Shown: positions 26,437 through 35,690, numbered from the stretch's first letter. The stretch: DNA of 64,000 nucleotides from an uncultured Rhodospirillales bacterium (GCA_913060675.1 CAJXUS010000012.1:1-64000), one strand, 5' to 3'. The notes: generated by a model not told the origin, from the sequence alone. A program made the numbers and translations.

Positions 26437-28902
26437 ATGCGTAAGGCTTTTCCAACCTCTGCAAAAATTGTGGTCATTGGTGGTGGTGCCATCGGGACCT
26501 CTATCGCCTATCACCTCGCTAAGGCGGGGCAAACTGATGTGGTTTTGCTCGAAAAATCCAAGCTAACCGAAGGCGCAACATGGCATGCGGCTGGTTTGGT
26601 CGGGCAGTTTCGTTCGCAGCAGAACCTGATGAGCCTAATGAAGGATTCCGTTTCGCTCTTTGATACCTTGGCTGAGGAAACGGGGCAAGAAACGGGGTGG
26701 CGTAAAGTGGGTTCCATACGTGTCGCCTCAACCCAGGATCGTTGGCAAGAGCTCCTCAAGTCGCATTCTGCTGCCCAGGCTGTTGGGTTTGAGATGGAGA
26801 TCATCTCGCCCAGTGAAGCCAAAAATCTTTATCCTTTGATGGAGAGTAATGATCTCGTTGGCGCAGCTTTCATCCCGGAAGATGGTCATGTTGATCCCTA
26901 TAGCCTCACCCAGGCCTATGCCAAAGGTATCCGTCAAAATGGGGGGCGGGTGATCGAAGGTGTAATGGTCAAAGAGCTGGTCCGAAAAACGGTTGGTAAC
27001 AAGGAAAGCATCACTCATGTCGTAACGGATCACGGAACGATAGAGGTCGATACGGTGGTTAATGCAGCGGGGCTCTGGGCAAGGCAAGTTGGCCAAATGG
27101 CGGGTGTAGAATTGCCTGCAGGTGTTGTGCAGCACCAATATTTTGTGACTGAAAAAACACCCGATATCCCTGACGGCATCCCCTGTTTTCGCGATCCAGA
27201 TGGCGGATTTTACGCCAAGCCTGAGCCGGGGGCTCTAGCTATTGGCGGCTGGGAACAGAGCACTGATAAGGTCAATCCAAAAGAAGGCTTCCCCTGGCAT
27301 TGTGAACGCCATCTTTTTGATCCAAACATGGATCGTCTGGAAGAAATATTTGGACCAGCTTTGCACCGTTTTCCTATTCTCAATGAATTGGGTGTGCGTA
27401 CCATCATCAATGGGCCGATCCCCATATCTCCTGATGGTGAACCCGTTATCGGCCCGGTTCCAGGGTTGGACAATTTCTTTGCCGCCTGTTCCTTTACCTC
27501 AGGTATTGCAGCGTCAGGTGGTGTTGGTAAGGCCGTGGCCAATTGGATACTGAACGGTGATCCTGGTCTCGATCTTTGGGCTTTTGATATCAGGCGTTTT
27601 GGTCCGTTGCAGTCCGGTCACAAATTCCTGCATGACCGTGCGGTGGAAAGCTATAGCAAGTATTACGACATCCATTGGCCGGGAGAGGAATTGGAAACCG
27701 CCCGCGGCGCCCGCCGATCGCCACTGTACAGCAGGCTCAAACAGGAGGGGGCGGTTTTCGGCTCTAAGTTTGGTTGGGAACGTGCCAATTGGTTTGCGCA
27801 CGGAGATATCCTCCAGGAAGATAAATTTGGCTTTGATAGACCGGGGCAGGCTGAAACGATTGGTCGCGAACACAAGGCTGCGCGAGAACAAGCAGTGCTG
27901 GTTGATCAGACTTCTTTCACTAAGTTTGAAATATCGGGCCCGAAAGCTTGTGCATTTTTACAATATATGGCCGTGGCAAATGTGGACAAACCTGTTGGTG
28001 GCGCTGTCTATAGCCAACTTTGCAACGCGAATGGCGGCATAGAAGCGGATGTCACCCTCATTCGCCGTGCTGAAGATTGCTTCTGGTTGATCACGGGATC
28101 TGCTTTGGGTGTGCGGGATAGAGCTTGGCTTGAAGCCGGATTATTACTTTTTTCCGAACATCATCAGGGAAGTATTGGGACGCAGGATGTTGTGCTGCGC
28201 GATATAACATCCTCCTTCGGTGTTCTTAATCTGCAGGGACCAAACGCGCGCAAGATCCTGGAAAAAGTGTGCGATGAGGATATTTCACATTCGGGGTTTC
28301 CCTTTATGAGCACCAAAGACATCCGCATTGGCTACGCTCCGGCACTGGCATACCGCGTAACCTATGTGGGGGAGTTGGGGTGGGAACTATATATCCCAAC
28401 GGAATATCTTGAATATGCCTACGAAACGATAATGCAAGCTGGCCAGGACCAAGGTCTGATCAATATGGGCTATCGCGCTATTGATAGCTTGCGGTTGGAA
28501 AAGCGCTATCTGGCATGGGGCGCGGATATTAACTCGGACTATAACCCCTTTGAAGCTGGGTTGAACTTTCTTATCGATTGGAAAAAGGGCAATTTTCTCG
28601 GACGTGAAGCCTTATTGAAAATCAAGGAAGAGGGCGTGTCTCAGCGCATGGTGACCTTACTTTTGGATGATCCGCTTACGGTTTATGGCGGCGAGGCGGT
28701 TTTTTGTGATGGTCAGGTCATCGCACAAACCACCAGTGGCAACTTTGCTTATTCGGTCGGTAAATCTCTGGTCTTGGCTTATCTGCCTCTAGAGCTTCTT
28801 GAAAAAGAGGTCTTTGAGGTTCAGGCCTTCGGTCAACGTAGTCGCGCGAAGCTTATCAAATCGTCGGCTTACGATCCCAAAGGAGAAAAAATTCGATGTT
28901 AA
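26437..28902 (+). CDS. Dimethylglycine/sarcosine dehydrogenase-like flavoprotein with GcvT domain
   Basis: This 821-residue protein of the DMGDH/SARDH family oxidises N-methyl groups, passing the one-carbon unit to tetrahydrofolate. The N-terminal FAD domain opens with VVIGGGAIG (13-21). TWHAAG places His50 at the position that binds FAD covalently in dimethylglycine dehydrogenase. The middle FAO region links to a C-terminal aminomethyltransferase (GcvT) fold (about 440-815, with YVGELGWELYIP and GYRAIDSLRLEKRY). It lies 78 bases after the MttB-family gene and is probably co-transcribed. The pair could strip methyl groups from betaine and then dimethylglycine or sarcosine. Exact substrate not proven. 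Confidence 0.92.
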   Translation: MRKAFPTSAKIVVIGGGAIGTSIAYHLAKAGQTDVVLLEKSKLTEGATWHAAGLVGQFRSQQNLMSLMKDSVSLFDTLAEETGQETGWRKVGSIRVASTQDRWQELLKSHSAAQAVGFEMEIISPSEAKNLYPLMESNDLVGAAFIPEDGHVDPYSLTQAYAKGIRQNGGRVIEGVMVKELVRKTVGNKESITHVVTDHGTIEVDTVVNAAGLWARQVGQMAGVELPAGVVQHQYFVTEKTPDIPDGIPCFRDPDGGFYAKPEPGALAIGGWEQSTDKVNPKEGFPWHCERHLFDPNMDRLEEIFGPALHRFPILNELGVRTIINGPIPISPDGEPVIGPVPGLDNFFAACSFTSGIAASGGVGKAVANWILNGDPGLDLWAFDIRRFGPLQSGHKFLHDRAVESYSKYYDIHWPGEELETARGARRSPLYSRLKQEGAVFGSKFGWERANWFAHGDILQEDKFGFDRPGQAETIGREHKAAREQAVLVDQTSFTKFEISGPKACAFLQYMAVANVDKPVGGAVYSQLCNANGGIEADVTLIRRAEDCFWLITGSALGVRDRAWLEAGLLLFSEHHQGSIGTQDVVLRDITSSFGVLNLQGPNARKILEKVCDEDISHSGFPFMSTKDIRIGYAPALAYRVTYVGELGWELYIPTEYLEYAYETIMQAGQDQGLINMGYRAIDSLRLEKRYLAWGADINSDYNPFEAGLNFLIDWKKGNFLGREALLKIKEEGVSQRMVTLLLDDPLTVYGGEAVFCDGQVIAQTTSGNFAYSVGKSLVLAYLPLELLEKEVFEVQAFGQRSRAKLIKSSAYDPKGEKIRC

Positions 28903-29136
28903 ATGTAGATGTTAAATTTGGGGGTAAATGGTGAAAAAAATTGATCAACAGGTGAAAAAGAGTCAATTGCCCGACGCCCATCTGTTCTTCAAACTCAATA
29001 ATAGCTTTGGGAAAATCAAAAAGTGACAGAGAGCACTACTCCCCAGGTGATCATTTAGCTTTGAAGTCGACTTTTAAGAGATGAAAATAGCCCCATTTCT
29101 ATGCGTGGCTGGTTATCTAAAGTCAGGAGAGAGAGT

Positions 29137-30138
29137 ATGCAGTTAAAGGTGTATAGTTCAGAGCTTGAGGCCAAAGGGGTATCGCTTCAGCGCGAATTGC
29201 GCCGTGTTGTTCTGGTTGTTTTGCCTGGGACAAGTTCTCTTGAGATTAGTTTAACAATACAGGCTTTAAAGGCCGCAAATGCTGTTTCCGGTTATGCCGC
29301 CTTTCATTGGCGTATTGCGACCCTTTCTGGGGAGCCTATCGATCTAGAAGACGGATTTGTCTTGCAGCCGAAAATGAAGGCCGGGGATGATGAAGCTATC
29401 GACTTGGCACTAGTTTTTGGTGAGTGGGGTGTTGATACGGGTAATTTACCCAACTTTTCGAACTGGCTCAAACGTCTTGATCGGCATGGTGTTTATCTCG
29501 GGGCCATAGGTGGTGCCTGTTATGAACTGGCCAATGCCAATCTTCTGGATGGTTACCAATGCACTGTTTCCCAAGCTTATCGTGATAGCTTTCAGGAGCT
29601 GTTCCCAACTGTGGAAATTCGCGATGCGCTGTTCTCGTGGGATCGTAAACGTATTACCTGTACGGGGAGGGCTGCTTGTCTCGATATGATAATCAATGTA
29701 ATTGAACATCAGTGCGGAACTGAAGTTGCGAGACAGGTTGCTGAAGAATTTAACCATGACGTACGGAGTGGGGCATCCATTCCTCTCCGCCAGCGTAATC
29801 TTACCTTACAAAAGATGTCGGGTAAGTTGGCTGAAGCCGTTCGGATTATGGAAGAAAATTTAGAAATTCCTCTTTCGGCAGAAGAGATAGCGGTTGAGAG
29901 TGGTAGCTCCAAACGCCAAATCGAGAGATTATTTTCCTATCACCTCAGCTGTAGCCCCAAACGTTACTACAAGCGTCTAAGGCTCAAAAGAGCGCGGTCT
30001 CTTTTGCGTCAGACAGCACTCCCGGTGAGTGAAGTAGCCGTCGCCTGTGGATTTTCCTCCTTCTCGCATTTTTCTCGGGTATACAGGGGCTGTTACGGAT
30101 CAACACCACGCGAGGATCGCATGGCGTTATCCGCGTAG
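29137..30138 (+). CDS. GlxA-family AraC regulator (GbdR/CdhR-like)
   Basis: This 333-residue regulator has an N-terminal DJ-1/PfpI-like domain (about 25-190, with the nucleophile-elbow-like GAIGGACYELA) and a C-terminal AraC helix-turn-helix pair (about 230-325, SAEEIAVESGSSKRQIERLF). This is the architecture of GbdR and CdhR, which activate betaine and carnitine breakdown in Pseudomonas. ATG 29137 has AGGAGA six bases upstream; ATG 29101 would put that site inside the gene. It follows the flavoprotein on the same strand, so it is likely a second regulator of the methylated-amine module. The 234-base gap before it holds one tiny open frame (28928-29026) that I do not accept as a gene. Confidence 0.92.
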   Translation: MQLKVYSSELEAKGVSLQRELRRVVLVVLPGTSSLEISLTIQALKAANAVSGYAAFHWRIATLSGEPIDLEDGFVLQPKMKAGDDEAIDLALVFGEWGVDTGNLPNFSNWLKRLDRHGVYLGAIGGACYELANANLLDGYQCTVSQAYRDSFQELFPTVEIRDALFSWDRKRITCTGRAACLDMIINVIEHQCGTEVARQVAEEFNHDVRSGASIPLRQRNLTLQKMSGKLAEAVRIMEENLEIPLSAEEIAVESGSSKRQIERLFSYHLSCSPKRYYKRLRLKRARSLLRQTALPVSEVAVACGFSSFSHFSRVYRGCYGSTPREDRMALSA

Positions 30139-30152
30139 GGACAGGATCTTTT

Positions 30153-30635
30153 CTATCGTAATAAGCCGAGATTACCCGTGAATTTGTTGACCAGTTTTTT
30201 GCTGCCATAAAGCGCAATCCCGACGTAAACCAGCTTGTCCAGGGATGTAGACTTCATTTCATATGAATATTCGGTGTAATTTTGTGTGGTGCGTGTGGCG
30301 GAGATGAGATCAATTACTGTTAATTCGGGCTCATGAGGTTTTAAGGCTTCGCGCAAAGTCTGAAGCGATGCTGCTGTGCCCTTGAGAATGGGGACGGGAA
30401 GAACTGTAATGCCTTGGTGTAAATCCCCTGCATGATCAGGGATATCATTTCCGATCATTTCTGGGTGGCGTTTCCCAATTGAAAGAGAAAGTACCGCCGC
30501 CGTGTTCGCGATGAAGCCAAGCGGTAATTCCTGATCAATGACAATAACGCATTTATCTGTTGAGGTGATTTCAGGTTCACGGTTCAGATCGCCTGTGTTT
30601 TTTGCTTTATCCAACGTATCTGTAAATCCATCCAC
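30153..30635 (-). CDS. DUF2000-family protein
   Basis: This 160-residue cytoplasmic protein matches DUF2000, a family related in fold to the PTH2 peptidyl-tRNA hydrolases but with unknown role. The signature stretch KCVIVIDQELPLGFIANTA (about 28-46) is followed by HQGITVLPVPIL near 73-84. The first 25 residues are charged and variable. It runs convergent to the GlxA-type regulator with only 14 bases between, and no terminator is visible there. Nothing nearby suggests a specific job. Confidence 0.8.
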   Translation of the reverse strand: MDGFTDTLDKAKNTGDLNREPEITSTDKCVIVIDQELPLGFIANTAAVLSLSIGKRHPEMIGNDIPDHAGDLHQGITVLPVPILKGTAASLQTLREALKPHEPELTVIDLISATRTTQNYTEYSYEMKSTSLDKLVYVGIALYGSKKLVNKFTGNLGLLR

Positions 30636-30690
30636 AACCTTAATCCTTAAAAAAGCTCACAAGTAAACGCGCAGGGTTCTTCGCTACTGG

Positions 30691-30766
30691 ATATTTTCCC
30701 CGGGGATATGTCCCGGGGTTATGTTCTCGGGTTTTAAATTTCCGGGTGCCTATATTCCGGGTAAAG
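30691..30766. repeat. Degenerate 15-bp tandem repeat with CCGGG core
   Basis: Five units of 15-16 bases at 30691-30705, 30706-30720, 30721-30736, 30737-30751 and 30752-30766 fit a loose pattern ATATTTCCCGGGTTA. Copies vary at several places but keep the period. The array lies in the divergent gap between the DUF2000 gene and the LysR gene at 30837. Confidence 0.75.
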
Positions 30767-30836
30767 AACTATAGCCTTCGAATTAAACTGTGATAATCTG
30801 ATGTAATTAAAACTTACTGTTTGGAAATGTTACCTA

Positions 30837-31730
30837 ATGATAGATGAGCTTCGCGCCATGGCGGTTTTTGCAAAAATCGTGGAAACGGGCTCTTTTAGAG
30901 CTGCCTCAAGGGAGCTTTCCCTCTCCCCATCCGTGGTCAGTCATCATGTATCCCAATTGGAGGAAAAACTTGGTGTTGCGCTGCTCTATCGCTCTACGCG
31001 GCGGTTGTCATTGACCCATGACGGCGAAAAACTATTTCACTATGCCAAGGAAATGCTGGCCTCTGCTGAAAGCGGCTTTGATGCTATTGCTAAACGCGCA
31101 AACCAACCCACGGGAAAATTGACTATTACCTTTCCTGCGGGCTTTATTCAGGGGCCGATGGTTGATGATCTCGCCGCTTTTGCTCAAGCTCATCCAAAGG
31201 TTGCCCTCACCATTAATTTTAGTGACCATCAATTGGACGTTATACGTGAAGGGATCGACCTCGCAATTCGTGTCGGCACGGTACAAGATAGTACTTTGAA
31301 GTCAAAAAAGTTGACGGACCTCGAAAGAATGATGGTTGCTTCTCCTGAGTACTGTGCCAAACATCCAGCACCTAAAAAACCAACGGATTTGAAAAGTTGG
31401 GATTTTATCGGTCTAAGGATGCGGCCGAACGATAAATTTTTGACCAATAAGGCTGGCAAATCCGTAAGGATTCATTATGAGCCTCAGGTTGTGTTGGATA
31501 ACATCCACGCCGTTGTTCAGATGGCCAAAGCAGGGCTTGGGGTTGTTACGCCACCACGTTTTTTGGTCACAAAGGAAATCGAAAATGGTCAGATGGTTGA
31601 GCTTTTACCGGATTGGAAAGTCGAAAGCCTGCCTGTTTATGCAATTTGGCCACCGAACGCCCCGCGTGAAAGTCTGACTTATCGATGTATAGAGTACCTG
31701 GAAGCTTGTGAGAAAAAACGACGACCCTAG
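30837..31730 (+). CDS. LysR-family regulator (CrgA type)
   Basis: This 297-residue LysR protein has its winged helix at 1-62 (MAVFAKIVETGSFRAASREL) and a type 2 binding fold after about residue 88. The sequence style is that of the CrgA/PA-type group, whose members often control oxidoreductases or drug-response genes. It is divergent from the DUF2000 gene across the CCGGG array, so that gene is one possible target. The downstream SBP-like gene is 120 bases away on the same strand and may be separate. Confidence 0.9.
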   Translation: MIDELRAMAVFAKIVETGSFRAASRELSLSPSVVSHHVSQLEEKLGVALLYRSTRRLSLTHDGEKLFHYAKEMLASAESGFDAIAKRANQPTGKLTITFPAGFIQGPMVDDLAAFAQAHPKVALTINFSDHQLDVIREGIDLAIRVGTVQDSTLKSKKLTDLERMMVASPEYCAKHPAPKKPTDLKSWDFIGLRMRPNDKFLTNKAGKSVRIHYEPQVVLDNIHAVVQMAKAGLGVVTPPRFLVTKEIENGQMVELLPDWKVESLPVYAIWPPNAPRESLTYRCIEYLEACEKKRRP

Positions 31731-31850
31731 ATGAATAACGTTATTGAAATTTCATAGTTTAAGGCATGGGGATATAATTATCGCCAATTTAAAAAATACT
31801 GTAAGGTTAATGATATTAGATTTTTGACGAGCCCTGGGGTAAGGGGACTT

Positions 31851-32627
31851 ATGCGAATTTTGTCCGTGTGTTTAAAATTTTTTGTATTGGTTGTTACTTG
31901 TTTTGTGTTCTCCTTTTCTGGGGTTAAAGCGCACGATGTCACCATAGGTATGGGTAATTTTGAACCCTATTACATTGCGGAAGATAATACCGGTATTTTC
32001 ACAGACCTTATTGTTGCTGTATTCAAGCGGTTACCGGATCACGAACCGATATTTCTATTTGGACGACCAAATAACCGATTGTGGCAGGATTTTAAAAAAC
32101 AAAAAGTCGATGCGGTTTCAAATCTCTTCGATACAGTTGAAATTGAAGGCTGCCGCTCTGATCCGATTTTCAGGTTTCGGGATGTCGCAGTGACGAGGAA
32201 ATCTTCGGGCTTTACCATCGAAAGTGTACAGGATCTTGGGAAGAAAAAAATTATTGCCTTTCAGGGGGCTAAGGAATTTTTTGGACCTGAGTTTTCAAAA
32301 GTTGTGGGGGGCGGTAACTATTCAGAAGCATCGGAGCCTCGCTTGCAAGCACAAGCTCTGGTGGATAACCGAGTAGATGTTAGTATTGGCGATCTGTTTA
32401 TTTTTTTGCACAGTATAAAAAACAATCCTGGAAGTCGAGCTGAGGCAAAGGATTTCAAAATTCACGATATTTTGCCAGTGGTGTTTAGCCGAATGGGCTT
32501 TTGGGATTATGAACTTTGCCATGAGTTTAATTCTGCATTACAGCAAGTTAAAGATAGCGGTGAGTATGAAGAAATATATGATCGCTATCTACAGGTACTT
32601 GGGCACTCTCCAGTACCTCGCCCATAA
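31851..32627 (+). CDS. Orphan periplasmic solute-binding protein (SBP_bac_3 type)
   Basis: This 258-residue secreted protein has a signal peptide over the first 25 or so residues (hydrophobic FFVLVVTCFVFSFS, cut near VKAHD), then an amino-acid-type periplasmic binding fold. MGNFEPYYI is the usual first strand and the end reads YEEIYDRYLQV. ATG 31851 follows AAGGGGA; the frame is open to TTG 31824, which is less likely. No ABC permease or ATPase is adjacent, so it could serve a distant transporter or act as a periplasmic sensor. A second orphan of the same kind is at 48422. Codons look AT-rich compared with neighbours. Confidence 0.82.
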   Translation: MRILSVCLKFFVLVVTCFVFSFSGVKAHDVTIGMGNFEPYYIAEDNTGIFTDLIVAVFKRLPDHEPIFLFGRPNNRLWQDFKKQKVDAVSNLFDTVEIEGCRSDPIFRFRDVAVTRKSSGFTIESVQDLGKKKIIAFQGAKEFFGPEFSKVVGGGNYSEASEPRLQAQALVDNRVDVSIGDLFIFLHSIKNNPGSRAEAKDFKIHDILPVVFSRMGFWDYELCHEFNSALQQVKDSGEYEEIYDRYLQVLGHSPVPRP

Positions 32628-32777
32628 ACGAGGACACCCTTCAGGTGGGGGTGTGAGAGGAACGAGTGGTATGATTAATCTCCTTGAATATAATCACGTT
32701 GAAATATAACGAACGCAATGTTATGTAGTGTATGTAACGATCGATATAAAAGCTGTGATCAAGTAGGATTTGTGTAG

Positions 32778-33371
32778 ATGCAACAGAAGTTGAGCAAAAG
32801 AGAAGAAACCCACAAGCGTATGCTTGCTGCTGCTGGCCGAAGCTTTCGTGCTCATGGCTACGCTGGAATTGGGGTTGATGGTATTGCTAAAGAAGCTGGC
32901 GTAACATCCGGAGCTTTTTACGCTCATTTTGGATCAAAAGATGGCGCTTTTTCATCGGCAGTTATTGATGGTCTGGACGAAGTGATCGCAGGCGTTCCTC
33001 TTTTTCAATCCAAACACGGTGAAGACTGGGTGCAGGCCTTTGCCGATTATTATCTGGGAAAGCCTCATCGTGACGATCAAGCCTGTGGCTGCGCTATGAC
33101 GAGCTTGACCCCTGAGGTCGTGCGTTCCAGTGAGGCTTTGCGAAGTATTTACGAGAAAAAAATGTCTAAAATAGCAGGGTTAATTGCTGAAGGACTTGCT
33201 GGAGTGTCTGAGGAAAATCGTATTGCGCGGGCCTGGGCTATGCTGGCTGTGCTTATCGGTGGTCTGAACATAACACGGGCAATGGATAATCTTGATACCG
33301 CCGAAAATATTTCTGAGGCCATTAAGGTTGCTGCTATTAAAGCTGCAGGCCAAGCACAAGTGGTTGTTTAG
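32778..33371 (+). CDS. TetR-family regulator
   Basis: This 197-residue repressor-type protein has a helix-turn-helix at about 13-60 (GRSFRAHGYAGIGVDGIAKEAGVTSGAFYAHFGSKD in part) in the TetR pattern. The C-terminal ligand domain is of the TetR_C type with PEVVRSSEALRSIYE. ATG 32778 is preceded by a weak GGATTTGTGT leader. It stands alone, with no efflux pump or enzyme next to it, so its target is not visible. The 150-base gap upstream has a short inverted repeat near 32634-32656 but no T run. Confidence 0.9.
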   Translation: MQQKLSKREETHKRMLAAAGRSFRAHGYAGIGVDGIAKEAGVTSGAFYAHFGSKDGAFSSAVIDGLDEVIAGVPLFQSKHGEDWVQAFADYYLGKPHRDDQACGCAMTSLTPEVVRSSEALRSIYEKKMSKIAGLIAEGLAGVSEENRIARAWAMLAVLIGGLNITRAMDNLDTAENISEAIKVAAIKAAGQAQVVV

Positions 33372-33462
33372 GTACAGGTTTGATTGTCTCTGATGGATGC
33401 TGGGTAATCGATGTGACTATCGCGCATTCTTGCTGAACACCCTTAGCCACTACGTTTTTGTC

Positions 33463-34329
33463 TTATTGGTGGGCGGCTTCTGATAGCCAGTGTTTTACCA
33501 ATTTAATATGGTTTGTCATCGGAAGCTCTTTTGGGTGTATCAGGCCATATTCACTGCCATCTTCGCAAAATCCCAAGGGTGCGATGAGGCGTCCTCGTTT
33601 TATATCATCCATGGCCAGTACATAAGGACAGAGCGCTACTCCCAATCCATTTAAGGCACCTTCAATCATTAAAAAATGGTGATCTTGAAAACGGTTTTCC
33701 CTCGGGCGCGGTGTATTGGGGTGCTCTTTTAGCCAGTCATCCCATGCGTTGGGGCGGGTCTTTGAGCCAAGGGCGATGTAATTATGATTAACAAAATGGA
33801 CCTTCATGCCAGGCTGCATTACAGGGCCAATGGTCTCTTTCATCATGGGCTCTATGATCCAATTTGGGTCAACTGGAAAATCCAGTCGACGGATCGCAAG
33901 CGTAATTCGGTCCCGTTGAAAATCAAGTGTTCCACCGCCAACAGAAAGATGTAAATCAACCTCGGGATGGGTATCTTGAAATTTACTGAGCCGGGGGATC
34001 AGCCACCGCATGGCGACCGATCGTTCGCAAGATAAAACGATTGGCTGGTTAGCGGGCGATGATCTGATTTCACCAAGGGCATCCGTCAGTTGTTCAAACG
34101 CGCCAAGTGTTGCTTTGCTCAGAATTTCACCATCACGCGTCAGACGGATACCACGGCCACTGGGTTCAAAAAGTTGGACGTTTATATCCACGGCGAGTTT
34201 GGAAATGCGACGGCTTACGGCCCCATGAGTGAGGGCTAGTTCTTCCGCCGCCGCCCTGACAGAGCCAAGTCGTGCGACGGCTTCAAAAGCCCTTAGATCA
34301 TCAAGTGAGGGAATGGTGGATCTTTTCAT
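33463..34329 (-). CDS. LysR-family regulator (GcvA type), tetronate region
   Basis: This 288-residue LysR has its winged helix at 1-65 (LDDLRAFEAVARLGSVRAAA) followed by a ligand-binding domain, with CERSVAMRWLIPRLSKF near 100-116. It is divergent from the DUF1537 kinase gene with 74 bases between starts. That gap holds a repeated TATCACGA and an AT-rich palindrome, so it most likely regulates the kinase-PdxA2 operon. It resembles the other GcvA-type genes at 23802 and 38646, which sit in the same divergent layout. Confidence 0.93.
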   Translation of the reverse strand: MKRSTIPSLDDLRAFEAVARLGSVRAAAEELALTHGAVSRRISKLAVDINVQLFEPSGRGIRLTRDGEILSKATLGAFEQLTDALGEIRSSPANQPIVLSCERSVAMRWLIPRLSKFQDTHPEVDLHLSVGGGTLDFQRDRITLAIRRLDFPVDPNWIIEPMMKETIGPVMQPGMKVHFVNHNYIALGSKTRPNAWDDWLKEHPNTPRPRENRFQDHHFLMIEGALNGLGVALCPYVLAMDDIKRGRLIAPLGFCEDGSEYGLIHPKELPMTNHIKLVKHWLSEAAHQ

Positions 34330-34331
34330 TG

Positions 34332-34402
34332 GTGACTATATATCACGAATGATTGTTAGATCATATGGATATTCAATAATAATTGTTTTGTTATTATCAC
34401 GA
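34332..34402. promoter_or_regulatory. Divergent control region with repeated TATCACGA
   Basis: TATCACGA occurs at 34341-34348 and again at 34395-34402. GTGA-N7-TCAC spans 34332-34346, and the palindrome ATAATAA-N8-TTATTAT spans 34376-34397. These lie between a LysR start and the kinase start and are candidate operator sites. The second copy ends just before the kinase ATG, which has no ribosome site. Confidence 0.45.
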
Positions 34403-34403
34403 T

Positions 34404-35690
34404 ATGAAAAATAATGAACTCAACCTAAATTCACATGTCCCGCTTGTTGGTATTCTTGCAGATGATTTTACCAGTGCCGCAGATGGCGCTGGCCCCTTTG
34501 TTGGACGGGGATATAATTCTCTGGTAAACCGGAGAGACGTTTTGGGCGATACTGTCGATGCAGATGACCCTATAAAAAGCTCATCAGGGTATGACGTCTT
34601 CTCTTGGGATGTTGGCAGTAGGTTGCTCTCAGTAGAGGACGCGTCTCGTGTTATGGAACAAGCTATTGCGAAACTGCTTCCGTGCAAATTGCTTTTAAAA
34701 ACGATTGATTCAACACTGCGGGGCAATATAAAGGGCGAGGTGAAGACAGCCATTAAAATTGCACTCTCTTCAGGGCGTTGCGATAAAGTCGTTATCGCCC
34801 CTGCCTTTCCAAGTGCTGGGCGTATTACCAAAGGCGGAGTTCAATTCGTCGATGGTGTGCCAGTTTCAAAATCATCATACGGGCGAGACCCGGTCCACCC
34901 AGCAACAACTTCATCTATACTTGATTTGATTGATCCTTGCTTTGGTAAGCCGGTAGTAATTCCACATAACGCCGATATTTCGGGCGTAAACTGTGATCAA
35001 AACAACGCGAAGATATTAATTCTAGACGCAGATAACCAAAAAGACCTTTCAAGACAAGTGGCGAACATTACCAATCCAGAGAGCGTTTTATGGATAGGTT
35101 CTCCAGGGCTCGCGATGGCCCTATCTGATCTGCTTCCAATAAAAGCCCAACCTAACGCCGGGTCTAAAACCAAAAATATAACCCAGACACTTAACTGCAA
35201 GCGTGTTCTTGTCCTCATTGGAAGTGCCAATAGAGTTAGTCGCGATCAATGTGCATACCTTTTGAACTCTGACGTTCCTGTCTTTGAACGGGCGCTAGAG
35301 ATCTTAGATCCGAAATTTAGCAAATCTCCAATTGTCTGTTTAACTGTCCCAACGAAGAGAAGTGCATCCCCGGAAAAAGTGAAAGTAGATCTCATAAATG
35401 AAGCCAAGATAGTGATGCACTCAGGCGGATTTGACACCGTGATAGCCACGGGTGGCGAAACGATGGTCGCTTTTATGGATGCCTATGGCATTGATAGGAT
35501 GTCACTTGAGGGAGAGTTGGAGCCGGGCTTTCCTTACGGGATATCCCTGCCAAAAACAGATGGGCTTGATAAGGGGGCGCCTGCCTTGATGCTCGCGATG
35601 AAAGCAGGTGGATTTGGCTCACCAACGATACTTTTAGATGTCGCCAGAAATCTCTTATCCACTTCCATTGAGATAACAAATGCAAACTAA
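34404..35690 (+). CDS. Four-carbon acid sugar (tetronate) kinase, DUF1537 family
   Basis: This 428-residue kinase belongs to the DUF1537 family. Characterised members (DtnK, DenK, OtnK) phosphorylate D-threonate, D-erythronate or 2-oxo-tetronate at C4. VGILADDFTSAADGAG near 14-29 is the N-terminal substrate site, KTIDSTLRGNIKGEV near 94-108 is typical, and the nucleotide domain has ATGGETMVAF near 350-360. ATG 34404 fits the family; TTG 34383 is also in frame. No ribosome site is seen before either, so translation may be leaderless-like or regulated. Its 3' end overlaps pdxA2 by 11 bases, and these two enzymes catalyse successive steps. Confidence 0.92.
   Translation: MKNNELNLNSHVPLVGILADDFTSAADGAGPFVGRGYNSLVNRRDVLGDTVDADDPIKSSSGYDVFSWDVGSRLLSVEDASRVMEQAIAKLLPCKLLLKTIDSTLRGNIKGEVKTAIKIALSSGRCDKVVIAPAFPSAGRITKGGVQFVDGVPVSKSSYGRDPVHPATTSSILDLIDPCFGKPVVIPHNADISGVNCDQNNAKILILDADNQKDLSRQVANITNPESVLWIGSPGLAMALSDLLPIKAQPNAGSKTKNITQTLNCKRVLVLIGSANRVSRDQCAYLLNSDVPVFERALEILDPKFSKSPIVCLTVPTKRSASPEKVKVDLINEAKIVMHSGGFDTVIATGGETMVAFMDAYGIDRMSLEGELEPGFPYGISLPKTDGLDKGAPALMLAMKAGGFGSPTILLDVARNLLSTSIEITNAN

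Noticed and set aside
27557..28042. Open frame of 161 residues overlapping the DMGDH-like gene in another frame
   Set aside because: The host gene has clear family motifs throughout this stretch, so this is a shadow.
28928..29026. Tiny open frame of 32 residues with a GGGGGT leader after the flavoprotein gene
   Set aside because: It is very short, lysine-rich and without any recognisable feature, so chance is as likely; not listed as a gene.
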